Shown in pieces: positions 17,876 to 26,475 of a DNA stretch of 64,000 bases. The notes under the pieces are model-generated. The model was not told where the DNA came from. It made no database searches and saw only the letters and a program-made list of their open reading frames with translations. Made by a program: the position numbers and the translations under genes. The DNA is from Novosphingobium sp. 32-60-15 (GTDB lineage Bacteria; Pseudomonadota; Alphaproteobacteria; Sphingomonadales; Sphingomonadaceae). Where the stretch lies: NCBI RefSeq assembly GCF_002280675.1, contig NZ_NCEN01000018.1, forward strand, positions 31,704 to 95,703, given 5' to 3'. The first letter of the stretch is position 1. Every line of letters begins with the position of its first letter.

Positions 17876-18741
17876 GCCTGATGGAAGCTCTCGACGCGTC
17901 GATGCCGGGGGTCAGCCCCGGTATTTACGACGAAAAGGATTTTCGCGCGATCAGCGAAATCGCGCATGCCGAGGCGGGCATCGTGCTGCCTGCGGGCAAG
18001 GCGATGCTGGTCTATTCTCGGCTGGCACCACTGGTCCGCAACAGCGGCTGCGCCACCTTTGGCGCCTATGTCATGCGCATTCGTGAAGACGCGGTGGAAC
18101 GGTCGAAAACCATTTGTGCGCTGACCACCAATCACACCTTCTTTTACCGCGAATCCCATCACTTCGAACATTTCGCCAGCGATGTGCGCCCTGGTTTTGT
18201 AAACCGGTTGCGCAGCGGCGGCAAAGTCCGGCTGTGGTCCGCAGGGTCATCCAGCGGCGAGGAAACGTGGTCATTGCTGATGACGCTGCTGGGGCCGGAC
18301 AGGTCCGAAGGCATCGATATTGCCAAGCGCGATGTGCGTCTGCTTGCCAGCGACATTGCCACTCACGCGCTGACCAAGGCGCGCGCGGCAACGTATCGCA
18401 CCGAAGATCTGAAGCCTGTCCCCGACGCCTTGCGCCGCAATTGGACGCAAAGCGCAGGCGATGAGACAACAATCGCCTCCGAAGTGCAGCAAATCGCCCG
18501 GTTCCGTACGCTGAACCTGCTGGGCGATTGGCCGATGCAGGGCCAGTTCGATGTCATCTTCTGCCGCAACGTCATGATCTATTTCGACAATCCGACAAAA
18601 GAGCGCCTTGTCGCGCGTTTTGCGGAAAAACTCGTCCCCGGCGGCTGGCTTTACATCGGCCATTCCGAACGAGTGACCGGTCCGGCGATGGAACATCTGT
18701 CGACCATGGGCCCCACCATTTATCGCAAGAGGTCTGCATGA
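17872..18741 (+). CDS. cheR: Chemotaxis receptor methyltransferase CheR
   Basis: 289 residues. An N-terminal helical CheR_N domain is followed by a SAM-dependent methyltransferase domain with the motif I region RLWSAGSSSGEETWSL and the late FDVIFCRNVMIYF strand, both characteristic of CheR. It adds methyl groups to glutamates of chemoreceptors using SAM. Overlaps cheA and cheB by 4 bp each. Confidence 0.97.
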   Translation: MSLMEALDASMPGVSPGIYDEKDFRAISEIAHAEAGIVLPAGKAMLVYSRLAPLVRNSGCATFGAYVMRIREDAVERSKTICALTTNHTFFYRESHHFEHFASDVRPGFVNRLRSGGKVRLWSAGSSSGEETWSLLMTLLGPDRSEGIDIAKRDVRLLASDIATHALTKARAATYRTEDLKPVPDALRRNWTQSAGDETTIASEVQQIARFRTLNLLGDWPMQGQFDVIFCRNVMIYFDNPTKERLVARFAEKLVPGGWLYIGHSERVTGPAMEHLSTMGPTIYRKRSA

Positions 18742-19757
18742 GCATTCGCGTCGTCATCGTCGAGGATTCGCCTACCATGCGCGCGATTCTGATGAACCGG
18801 CTCAGCAAAGAGCCGGACATCGAGGTAGTCGCAGCTGCCGCCAATGCCGCAGAAGGCCGCCAGATGATCCGCGAGCTGGACCCGGACGTGGTCACGCTCG
18901 ACATTGAAATGCCCGGTATGAACGGCCTCGATTTCCTGGCCAAGATCATGGAATTGCGCCCCACCCCGGTCATCATCGTTTCAGGATCCACGCAGGAAGG
19001 CAATGAAATGTCGGCCCGCGCGCTCGCGCTTGGCGCGGTCGATTGCTATGCCAAATCAGGCGGCGGCGTTGGTCTGGAAGACGCAGGGCGCCTTGCCAAG
19101 ATGATCCGCGAGGCATCGAAAGTGGAATTCACCACGCGCGCACCAGCCGTGCGCAAAGTGGTGCAGGAAGCGCGCGGATCACTGATCGAACGCCCCGCCC
19201 TGATCGCCATCGGTTCATCCACCGGCGGGGTTGAAGCCTTGCAAACCGTGCTCGGCAGCTTTCCCGCCGATTGCCCGCCAACCGTGATCGTCCAGCACAT
19301 CAACGCGCGTTTTGCCCCCGCCGTTGCACGTACGCTTGACCAGTCATGCCCGCCAAAAGTCCTTATCGCCGAACCCGATCTGCCGTTGAAGCAGGGCCAC
19401 GTCTATCTGGCACCGGGCGATGAGCGGCACTTGTCTGTTGGCGGATCAAGCACATTCCATTGCAAGCTGCGGCCCGGTGACCCCGTTTCGGGCCATCAAC
19501 CAAGCGTTGATGTTCTGTTTGCCTCGGTTGCCGAAGTGGTTGGCGCGCGCGCGGTTGGCATCTTGCTGACGGGCATGGGTGCCGATGGCGCGCAAGGCCT
19601 GTTGGCGATGGCACGCAAGGGCGCGCACACCATCGCCCAGGACGAGGCCACCTGCACCGTGTTCGGCATGCCGCGCGCTGCGATCAATCTGGGCGCGGCC
19701 AATGTCGTTGCGCCGCTGGGATCAATTGCCCGCCACTTGTTCAGCAAGGCGGCCTGA
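18738..19757 (+). CDS. cheB: Chemotaxis methylesterase/deamidase CheB
   Basis: 339 residues. Receiver domain with D55 as phospho-acceptor (LDIEMPGM), a linker, then the methylesterase domain with an intact triad: Ser in IGSSTGG, His in VIVQH and Asp in LTGMGADG. It removes methyl groups from receptor glutamates when phosphorylated by CheA. ATG 18738 overlaps the cheR stop (ATGA). It serves as an internal reference for the degenerate paralogue at 14168-15196. Confidence 0.97.
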   Translation: MSIRVVIVEDSPTMRAILMNRLSKEPDIEVVAAAANAAEGRQMIRELDPDVVTLDIEMPGMNGLDFLAKIMELRPTPVIIVSGSTQEGNEMSARALALGAVDCYAKSGGGVGLEDAGRLAKMIREASKVEFTTRAPAVRKVVQEARGSLIERPALIAIGSSTGGVEALQTVLGSFPADCPPTVIVQHINARFAPAVARTLDQSCPPKVLIAEPDLPLKQGHVYLAPGDERHLSVGGSSTFHCKLRPGDPVSGHQPSVDVLFASVAEVVGARAVGILLTGMGADGAQGLLAMARKGAHTIAQDEATCTVFGMPRAAINLGAANVVAPLGSIARHLFSKAA

Positions 19758-19758
19758 T

Positions 19759-20316
19759 ATGAGTTATCATCAACCCATATCCGCAGCACCCCCGATTGAG
19801 CGCGTGACCGTGATGCAAGGCCAGGCGCTGGCCAGTGCCGGTCAGGCGATTGAATATTCCACCGTGCTGGGATCGTGCGTAGCCACGTGCCTGTATGATC
19901 CTGAAACGCGCGTTGGCGGGATGAATCATTTTCTGTTGTCAGAACCGCCGGCAAACACCCCCGGTGCCAAGATTGACGAACATTACGGCGTCTATCTGAT
20001 GGAATTGCTGGTCAACGAAATGCTCTCGAAAGGCGCGCGCAAGTTTCATTTGCGAGCACACCTTTACGGTGGGGCCAATGTTAATCGCAATATGATGAAG
20101 ATCGGCTCGATGAATGCCGACTTCGCCCGCGAATTCCTGAGGCGCGAAGGCATTATGCTGGTGCGCGAAGATCTCGGCGGCACCCAGGCCCGCCGCGTCG
20201 ATTTCCGTCCGGCAACGGGCCAGGTCCGCCTCCGCACAGTGGAAGACCGGTTCGCGCCCCCTGTTAAACCCACCCCAAGTCCTGTCGTCACCCGCGGCGA
20301 CGTCGAACTGTTCTGA
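19759..20316 (+). CDS. cheD: Chemoreceptor glutamine deamidase CheD
   Basis: 185 residues. The catalytic Cys (C40 in LGSCV) and His (H57 in GGMNHFLL) are spaced 17 residues apart, as in characterised CheD. The FHLRAHLYGGANVNRNM segment is also typical. CheD deamidates specific receptor glutamines so that CheR/CheB can act on them. ATG 19759 lies just after the cheB stop; longer in-frame readings would run inside cheB. Confidence 0.95.
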   Translation: MSYHQPISAAPPIERVTVMQGQALASAGQAIEYSTVLGSCVATCLYDPETRVGGMNHFLLSEPPANTPGAKIDEHYGVYLMELLVNEMLSKGARKFHLRAHLYGGANVNRNMMKIGSMNADFAREFLRREGIMLVREDLGGTQARRVDFRPATGQVRLRTVEDRFAPPVKPTPSPVVTRGDVELF

Positions 20317-20336
20317 TCGGAAAAGTGAGTTCCACT

Positions 20337-20708
20337 ATGAGCAAATCCACCAGAATTCTCACCGTAGACGACAGCCCGTCCATGCGGGCTCTTCTCAACC
20401 ACGCCCTTGCCGGGCATGGCTTCGACGTATCGCAAGCAGAGGACGGCATTGCCGCGCTCGATTGGCTGGCGATGAACGAGGTTGATGTGGTGATTACCGA
20501 CATTAACATGCCGCGCCTTGACGGCTTTGGCTTGATTGAGCGTTTGCGCGAGGGCAGCCGCCATCGCGACCGCCCGATCCTTGTGCTGACCACCGAAAGT
20601 TCGGACGAAAAGAAAGCGCGTGCGCGTGCAGCCGGTGCCACCGGCTGGATCGTCAAGCCGTTCGACCCCGAGAAACTGGTGGCAGCCGTCCGCCGGGTTT
20701 CCCACTGA
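20337..20708 (+). CDS. cheY: Chemotaxis response regulator CheY
   Basis: 123 residues, a stand-alone receiver domain. The acidic pair (DD in LTVDDSPSMR), phospho-acceptor Asp in VVITDINMPRLDG, the TTES switch Thr and the invariant Lys in GWIVKPF are all present. Phospho-CheY normally binds FliM to reverse the motor, which is notable given that the FliM here lacks the usual docking motif. ATG 20337 preferred; GTG 20325 would add four residues. Confidence 0.95.
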   Translation: MSKSTRILTVDDSPSMRALLNHALAGHGFDVSQAEDGIAALDWLAMNEVDVVITDINMPRLDGFGLIERLREGSRHRDRPILVLTTESSDEKKARARAAGATGWIVKPFDPEKLVAAVRRVSH

Positions 20709-20737
20709 TGTCCCCCCGTCTTTCAGGAGCTTCCAGC

Positions 20738-21181
20738 ATGCTGCGCGAACTCATTACGTTTGAAGTCGAAGGCCAGGTCTTCGGGCTCGACATCATGGCG
20801 ATCCGCGAAATCCGCGCATGGTCGCCCACCACGCGTTTGCCGCGCGTCCCCAGCTACGTTGCGGGCGTCGTCAATTTGCGCGGCACGGTTCTGCCGGTGA
20901 TCGATCTGGCGGCCCGTCTTGGCTGGCGCGCAACCGAACCGACCCCGCGCCACGCCATCATCGTGACCCAGCAAGGTGCACAGATCAGCGGCTGGATCGT
21001 GGATTCGGTCAGCGATATCGTCACCCTTGCCAGCGATGCATTGCAGCCACCGCCACCAACATCGGCTGGCGATACGGTTGTGCCGTTCCTCGAAGGCCTT
21101 GCCGCCATCGAAGACCGCATGGTGATGGTGCTCAACCTTGCTGCATTGTCCGACGGGGCCGAAGTCGCCGAAGCTGCCTGA
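20738..21181 (+). CDS. cheW: Chemotaxis coupling protein CheW
   Basis: 147 residues from ATG 20738. CheW is an SH3-like scaffold joining receptors to CheA. Conserved features are ELITFEVEGQVFGLDI at the start, RLPRVPSYVAGVVNLRGTVLP in the middle and an FLEGLAAIEDRMVMVLNL strand near the end. The start is chosen because aggag lies 8 bp upstream; an in-frame ATG at 20708, overlapping the cheY stop, would add 10 residues and has no clear ribosome site. Confidence 0.94.
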   Translation: MLRELITFEVEGQVFGLDIMAIREIRAWSPTTRLPRVPSYVAGVVNLRGTVLPVIDLAARLGWRATEPTPRHAIIVTQQGAQISGWIVDSVSDIVTLASDALQPPPPTSAGDTVVPFLEGLAAIEDRMVMVLNLAALSDGAEVAEAA

Positions 21182-21203
21182 ACGGCCAGAAGGGAGACGC
21201 CCT

Positions 21204-21455
21204 ATGGCGCAAGCAACGCACCGCCAGATTGCTATCGTGCTTGAAGAGCTAGCCGAAGAGGTCGAAGCGCTTGGCGCATCGCTGTGCACAGACATGGATA
21301 TCGCCATGCGCCACATGGACAAATTGCAAGCTATCGACCTCATCGCCCAAAAACAACGCTCGCTGGGGCTTTTGCTGGTGGCAGAACGCCCTGCCGAAGA
21401 GATCGAACGCATCGCGATAGACGTGCTACGCGACCGGATGCGGCTGTCGGGCTGA
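21204..21455 (+). CDS. Small helical protein at end of che operon, CheZ-like motif
   Basis: 83 residues, predicted all-helical, with no clear match to a named family. It follows cheW by 22 bp with a good ribosome site (agggag) and precedes the operon terminator, so it is very likely a chemotaxis component. Residues D45-L-I-A-Q49 fit the DxxxQ pattern that forms the CheY-phosphatase active site in CheZ (D143/Q147 in the enteric protein), and no CheZ, CheC, CheX or FliY gene is otherwise seen in the window. A phosphatase role is inference only; a scaffold or adaptor is also possible. Confidence 0.7.
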   Translation: MAQATHRQIAIVLEELAEEVEALGASLCTDMDIAMRHMDKLQAIDLIAQKQRSLGLLLVAERPAEEIERIAIDVLRDRMRLSG

Positions 21456-21496
21456 TCTTCGCCCGACACTGCAAAGCATTCATGGTGGATAGTTCA

Positions 21497-21532
21497 GGGG
21501 CGGTGCGCGCATTGACGCGCACGCCCTTTTTT
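21497..21532 (+). terminator. Rho-independent terminator of che operon
   Basis: A GC-rich stem (GGGCGGTGCGCG pairing with CGCGCACGCCC, one bulged G) is followed immediately by six T. It lies about 40 bp past the last che-operon gene. Confidence 0.88.
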
Positions 21533-21705
21533 CATGCCACGGAGAATTTTCCGCTGGTCGAAGGTCTTGTGATTTAACGGCAGAGCTTGGCCCTGTGACG
21601 GCCCGCACATAATTTCGCGTAGTACGGCATTACTGGTGATTACCACAGTTCAGCAGATACGAAACCCGCAGGATCGTATTGGCGCATGGCCACGAGAAAA
21701 CGCCG

Positions 21706-22068
21706 ATGATCACGATCTCACCGTCGATTGTTTCTGCCATGCAATCCGATTGTTTCGATGATCTGGAACAACGCATATTCAATTGGCTGTCCGCCGAACT
21801 TCCGGCGTGGACAACGCTTCCCGCCGGGCAGCGCAAGCATGATCTTCACGCAGTCGTTCAGGATGGTCGCACGGTCGGGATGCGCGTCGAGACCGATTTT
21901 GCGCTTTATGCCCTGCTGATGTTCCTGTCCGGCGGCAACTGGCGCGACATTCGTGACCATGCCCAGGTGGCCGAAGCGATGACAATCCCCGATGTCACTG
22001 CGCCCAACAAGTTGATGTGGCTCGAAGGCTGGCTTGCCGAGCGCGGCCACCGTATTGCCGGGGCTTGA
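21706..22068 (+). CDS. Unrecognised small protein, first gene of three-gene cassette
   Basis: 120 residues from ATG 21706; an in-frame TTG (21679) would add nine. Mostly helical, with a Trp-containing helix (RIFNWLSAELPAW), a conserved-looking DFALYALLMFLSGGNW helix and a second Trp helix near the end. The pattern resembles small helical accessory proteins in type VI secretion (VgrG) islands, but I cannot name a family. It ends 4 bp before the next gene, so the two are probably co-translated. No signal peptide or membrane segment. Confidence 0.6.
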   Translation: MITISPSIVSAMQSDCFDDLEQRIFNWLSAELPAWTTLPAGQRKHDLHAVVQDGRTVGMRVETDFALYALLMFLSGGNWRDIRDHAQVAEAMTIPDVTAPNKLMWLEGWLAERGHRIAGA

Positions 22069-22072
22069 TGCA

Positions 22073-23887
22073 ATGGGCATGTTCAGCGCTCTTGAAGCAG
22101 CGGCCAAGCGCGCAAAAGACTGGGTGATCAGCAACGTCCGCGAACCGGAAAAGGTGGTGGCCGCTTGCCCGGCGAAACCTGCAACCAACAGCGCGCCAGC
22201 CCCTAACCAGCCAAAACAACCGGCACCGGTGAAGCCTGCGCCAAGCGTTCATTATGAAGATTGCGTTCTGAAGGAACTCCTGCTCGAATTGTCCGATGGT
22301 ACGCAGTCCAATGCTTTTACGGCAACTTACCAGCGCCGCATTGAACCGGTCAAACCCACGGTTTATGACGCTTACAAGGGTGATTTGCGCAGCCACGAAC
22401 TGGTGATCGAGACTCTGGCCAATTGCTATCTCGGCGCAGGTAAAAAGGATCTGACAGCAAAAGCGCAGGCGTTCTGTTCATCCCGCCATGTCAGCTTTGC
22501 GCCTGCCCATCCCCAGACCAAAATCGGGGACAATGCGCTGGCCGATGGCGGAGCGCCGGTCCAAACCAAAATCTATATTGATGATCGCAGCGGCTGGCAG
22601 TCCTGGCTTTCGATCTGGCCCTTTGCGGGTGAGCGGACGAAGCACATCACGGTCAGTGGAACGGCCTGTGGCCACACGTACGTGGGCTGTAACGTGCCGC
22701 CAAAATCTGCATTGGCCAACCTGGCCATGCGGCTTGTGGTCCTGCCGCACGAAAAGTGGTCGTTCAAGGTCAAGGATCTCCGGTCCGACTATTCCAGAGG
22801 CGGATCAATAACCAAGGACAGGAATGCTGCTGCCAATGTGGCAAAAGGCGCGCCATTCCGGTCTGTTACCACCACTTTGAAGCGCGACTTCGGCAAAGTT
22901 GCGGGAACGTCGCGGTCCACTACGCGGGGCGCGGCTTACCTGTCCACTTCCAAAGAAACGAAATTTGCAGACGGCGGTACCGACAGCAGCAGTGAGACGC
23001 TCACTACAACCAGTTATTCGGCTTCACGCACGCTTTCGCAAGATATCGGCTCAAGCGTCTACTCGGTCACGCAGACTGACGATCTGGACGGCGCAACCAA
23101 CACGCTGAAATCGGATTTGACCGATAAGAACCAGTACAAGGTAAGCGAGAAGTTTTCGCTTGAAGTGGAAACTGGCGGTGAAACTGCCAAGATTGAACCC
23201 GGTGCCCTTGTCGAAGGGCTCTACAAGATCGAAAACATCCTTGAAGCCATAAAAGACGTGCTGGCAGCATGCCGGGTGGGTGCCGGTGTCAGCGCCGATT
23301 ACAAGCTGCTCTACGGCGATTTATGCCTTGATTGGGGCTATCGCTGGCCCGCGGCCTATAAAGAAGAAAACCGCGTCTACTATGTGGAACGCTTCATCTC
23401 GGCGAGCGGGACACTCAATGTCCTGACCGGGTCGGTCGGTCTTTGGGCGGGTATTGATTTCGATCAGGGATGGTTGCCAGCCGGTGTAAAGGCCCTGATC
23501 GAAGGCAAAATCACCGCAACTTTAAAAGTCACACCCAAGATTACGCTTTCGGCAACCAATCTGAAGACTCTCGATCAGGCCAACGCCGCGCTGGAAGTCG
23601 CGCCGGAATTCACCATAGAGCCCAAGTTGGAAGGCACAGGTAGCGTCCGGGTTCTGGGATACCGGCAATCGCTTTCGGTTGTCATTGAAGGCAATTTCGA
23701 AGCCAAGGCCAAACTGGCGTTCAGCTTCAAGGCTCCACCTTCCTTGAAGGCCAGTGTCGAGTGGGAAGGCCTCAAATTCACCGGGCACTTCTACAACAGC
23801 GACAAGAAGCCGCCCCGCCGGGATATCGAACCCATCGAACTTGCCAAGCCATCCACGATCCTGAAGGAAACCGAGTTTTGGAGCTGA
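22073..23887 (+). CDS. Unrecognised large protein, second gene of three-gene cassette
   Basis: 604 residues. A short amphipathic N-terminal helix (about 3-20) is followed by a Pro/Lys/Ala linker (about 36-60). Next come a Cys-containing beta-rich region (about 62-215), a Ser/Thr-rich middle (about 255-330) and a long beta-rich C-terminal half with repeated strand patterns (VTPKITLSATN, TIEPKLEGTGSVRV). No transmembrane segment or known catalytic motif is visible. The layout recalls cargo or toxin-like proteins of type VI secretion islands, but no VgrG, PAAR or Hcp gene lies near. ATG 22073 chosen; function unknown. Confidence 0.65.
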   Translation: MGMFSALEAAAKRAKDWVISNVREPEKVVAACPAKPATNSAPAPNQPKQPAPVKPAPSVHYEDCVLKELLLELSDGTQSNAFTATYQRRIEPVKPTVYDAYKGDLRSHELVIETLANCYLGAGKKDLTAKAQAFCSSRHVSFAPAHPQTKIGDNALADGGAPVQTKIYIDDRSGWQSWLSIWPFAGERTKHITVSGTACGHTYVGCNVPPKSALANLAMRLVVLPHEKWSFKVKDLRSDYSRGGSITKDRNAAANVAKGAPFRSVTTTLKRDFGKVAGTSRSTTRGAAYLSTSKETKFADGGTDSSSETLTTTSYSASRTLSQDIGSSVYSVTQTDDLDGATNTLKSDLTDKNQYKVSEKFSLEVETGGETAKIEPGALVEGLYKIENILEAIKDVLAACRVGAGVSADYKLLYGDLCLDWGYRWPAAYKEENRVYYVERFISASGTLNVLTGSVGLWAGIDFDQGWLPAGVKALIEGKITATLKVTPKITLSATNLKTLDQANAALEVAPEFTIEPKLEGTGSVRVLGYRQSLSVVIEGNFEAKAKLAFSFKAPPSLKASVEWEGLKFTGHFYNSDKKPPRRDIEPIELAKPSTILKETEFWS

Positions 23888-24720
23888 ACCCCGATCCCTT
23901 TACCGGGCCGGTGATTTACGGGCTTGGAATTACCTGTGGCGATGCGCTGGCTGGCGAAATCAGGGTCAACGACATTGCGTTTGGCAAACTTGCAACGGGG
24001 GCAACCTCGCTGGAATCCATCCCGATCCACGGCGACCTTGATACAGGTGAAAACGTCGCACAATTGCGGATTGGCACATCGGAAGCCAACCTGCGCAGTC
24101 CCGCAACACTGATGCCGGGTGAACCGCCAGCGACTGCCAGCGCGAAGCTTCAACTGGAAGGTGACGAGGTTTCGATCAGCGGTGACGAAATGCGCATCAC
24201 CACCCACGTCTTTGCGCGCGATCTGTGGGATGTACGCGAGCAGGCCGGTGCCGTGATGCTTCCTGCGGTCCTGAGCGTGAACTTCCAGCCCCGTGCTGGC
24301 TCGCCCGTCGCGCTTTGGGCCAATGCCCGCGCCGCATCGCCCGCCGTTGTGGCAGAGGCGGTCTATGCCGAAACCGCTGCAATTGCGGCGCTGCTGCGTG
24401 ATCGCAATTTTGAAGCCTATGTCGGCAGGACATCCTTGCGCCGCCAGCACAAAGCGCGCTGCTATCCACAAGGGCAAGACGCAGCAGGGTTGCGTGAGGA
24501 GGAACTCGACGATCTGATTCGCCTTGCCAGCGCACCGGATTTCAACGTGCGCATCGCTGCACAGGTCGGCTCCACTTTGCGCGCGCAGGCCAAGTCACGC
24601 TTGTTTGATTGGGTGGATGCGCAAGGCGAACCGATTGTCACGATTCAGGCCGACGGGCAATCCTTTGCCGTGCAACATCAATTCAGCCTGTTGGAAGGCA
24701 GCCTGCAACTTGTTCGCTGA
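23878..24720 (+). CDS. Unrecognised beta-rich protein, third gene of three-gene cassette
   Basis: About 280 residues if translation begins at TTG 23878, which has aagga some 10 bp upstream and overlaps the preceding gene by 10 bp. No ATG is available near the start of the conserved-looking part. The N-terminal ~65 residues look like a small beta-sandwich (IRVNDIAFGK, IPIHGDLDTGENVAQLRI), the middle ~160 residues are mixed, and the C-terminal part (about 245-278) is again beta. The beta-sandwich pattern resembles proteins of type VI secretion clusters. Function unknown; start uncertain. Confidence 0.6.
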   Translation: MELNPDPFTGPVIYGLGITCGDALAGEIRVNDIAFGKLATGATSLESIPIHGDLDTGENVAQLRIGTSEANLRSPATLMPGEPPATASAKLQLEGDEVSISGDEMRITTHVFARDLWDVREQAGAVMLPAVLSVNFQPRAGSPVALWANARAASPAVVAEAVYAETAAIAALLRDRNFEAYVGRTSLRRQHKARCYPQGQDAAGLREEELDDLIRLASAPDFNVRIAAQVGSTLRAQAKSRLFDWVDAQGEPIVTIQADGQSFAVQHQFSLLEGSLQLVR

Positions 24721-24825
24721 AACGTTGGCTGTGGCAGGGTCATGATGGTCCATGCATGTTTCCCGACCAGAAATTTGCTGCAACTGCTAGACTTCGCCCC
24801 CATCCCCGCGCAATGACACATCCTT

Positions 24826-25497
24826 ATGTGGCAGCTTTATCAATTCCCGTTATGCCCGTTCAGCCGCAAGGTCCGGCTTCTCTTGAGCGAGAAGGGCGTG
24901 CCTTATGATCTGGTGCGCGAAAATCCGTGGGAGCGGCGCGAAGGGTTCGGCAATATCAGCCCGGCCTATCGCACGCCCGCAATCCAGAATCCTGAACGCG
25001 GGATCAGCCTGGCCGATAGCCGCGCGATCTGCGAATATTTTGAAGAAACGGTCGACAAGACGCCGATGATCAACGGCACGGCGGCCAATCGCGCGGAAAT
25101 CCGCCGTCTGGTCGCGCTGTTTGATGAAAGCTTTTATGCCGATGTGACCGGGCCGTTTCTGGATGAACGGATGAAAAAGCGGCTCGTCTATCGCTCTCCG
25201 CCCGATAGCAAACGCTTGCGCGATGCGATCCGTCTGGCGGACGAACATCTGTATTACATCGATTTTCTTATCGATAATCGCCCGTGGCTGGCAGGTTCAA
25301 CGATGAGCCTTGCCGATCTTGCGGCGGCGGCACAAATTTCGGTGGCCGATTACCTTGGCGGGATTGACTGGTCGAACCATGAACAGTCGCGCGGGTGGTA
25401 CTCGGTGTTCAAAAGCCGTCCCAGTTTCCGTCCGCTGCTGGCCGAACGGATGGACGTGATCCAGCCGCCTGCGCACTATGCGGACGTGAACGCCTGA
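24826..25497 (+). CDS. Glutathione S-transferase family protein (Cys type)
   Basis: 223 residues. An N-terminal thioredoxin-like domain with CPFSRKVRLLLSEKG (residues 9-23) is followed by a helical GST C-terminal domain containing PWLAGSTMSLADLAAAA, the usual GST capping motif. The Cys-Pro-Phe-Ser start points to a Cys-type (omega/beta-like) enzyme acting in glutathionylation or thiol transfer rather than a Tyr/Ser conjugating enzyme. Substrate unknown. It converges on the LysR gene, 6 bp apart. Confidence 0.85.
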   Translation: MWQLYQFPLCPFSRKVRLLLSEKGVPYDLVRENPWERREGFGNISPAYRTPAIQNPERGISLADSRAICEYFEETVDKTPMINGTAANRAEIRRLVALFDESFYADVTGPFLDERMKKRLVYRSPPDSKRLRDAIRLADEHLYYIDFLIDNRPWLAGSTMSLADLAAAAQISVADYLGGIDWSNHEQSRGWYSVFKSRPSFRPLLAERMDVIQPPAHYADVNA

Positions 25498-25503
25498 GGT
25501 TCG

Positions 25504-26376
25504 TCAGGAATCGATCCGCAAGCCAGCCGCGCGGCGGAACAGTTCCAGCACCACCGGATCGCTTTCCGTGCCCCTGATGGCCGCCTCGAACTGGATCTTG
25601 CGCGCAGGTCGCGGCAAGACTTCGGCCAGCATGCCCGATGCCAGCAGCGGTCGCACCATCGGTTCGGGCAGGACGGCCGCACCGCCACCGCCGCTGATAA
25701 TCTCGATCAACGTGCGCACGTTGTTGCAAGTGCTGATGGATCGCGGAGTGATGACGCCTTGTGCCAATGTTTCAAGCGTGACGCCGTGCAGCGGTGAATG
25801 GCTGGGAATTGACCACACCGGCAGGTTTTGCGCAAATCCCCCTGCCCGCACTGTCTCTTGCCCCGCCACCCAGACAAGCCCGACTGCCCCCAGCCCGACC
25901 GTTCGAATGCCGGGACTGGCAACCGGCCCTGCCAGAAACGCCATATCGATCATGCCGCCCAGCAATTGCTGGAGCATGCGCGCGGTCAGGTCGAGTTCGA
26001 TTTCCAGCGTCACGCCGGGCAGATCGCGCTCCACTTCTTGCACATAGGCCGGAAGGCATGATGCGGCCGCAATTTCTCCGCTGCCGATGCGCACGGTGCC
26101 GGTGGCGCCTTCAAAGCCCGAAGCGGTCAGCAGCGCCTTTTCGAAGCCCGCCCACAGCGGCTCGCACTCCTTCACCAGCCGCCTTCCCCGCGCGGTCAGC
26201 ACCATGTTGCGCCCGTCCCGGCGGAAAATGGCAATGCCCAGTTGTTCCTCGATTTCACGGACACGGGCAGATATGGCAGGTTGCGTGGTGTTAAGCCGCT
26301 CTGCCGCCGCACGAAACGTGCCGAGCCGGGCAATCCACAGCAGGGTTTCAAGGTGATAGATGGCAATGCGCTTCAT
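25504..26376 (-). CDS. LysR-family transcriptional regulator
   Basis: 290 residues: N-terminal winged HTH (about 1-62, with LNTTQPAISARVREIEEQLG) and a periplasmic-binding-like effector domain. It is divergent from scoAB, so it likely controls succinyl-CoA:3-ketoacid transferase expression and its own. A 16-bp palindrome with LysR-like symmetry lies between the two starts (26391-26406). The effector is unknown. Confidence 0.88.
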   Translation of the reverse strand: MKRIAIYHLETLLWIARLGTFRAAAERLNTTQPAISARVREIEEQLGIAIFRRDGRNMVLTARGRRLVKECEPLWAGFEKALLTASGFEGATGTVRIGSGEIAAASCLPAYVQEVERDLPGVTLEIELDLTARMLQQLLGGMIDMAFLAGPVASPGIRTVGLGAVGLVWVAGQETVRAGGFAQNLPVWSIPSHSPLHGVTLETLAQGVITPRSISTCNNVRTLIEIISGGGGAAVLPEPMVRPLLASGMLAEVLPRPARKIQFEAAIRGTESDPVVLELFRRAAGLRIDS

Positions 26377-26390
26377 TTGATCAGACTTTG

Positions 26391-26406
26391 TTATCGATTC
26401 AGATAA
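26391..26406. promoter_or_regulatory. Putative LysR operator
   Basis: TTATC-N6-GATAA, an interrupted palindrome containing T-N11-A pairs as in LysR boxes, lies 14 bp upstream of the LysR start and 69 bp upstream of scoA. Confidence 0.5.
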
Positions 26407-26475
26407 AAAACAATCGCTCTTTTCAATCCGTCGGCTGTGCTATTGCAGCATAAAGAACGCAGGAGAGAATTCCCG

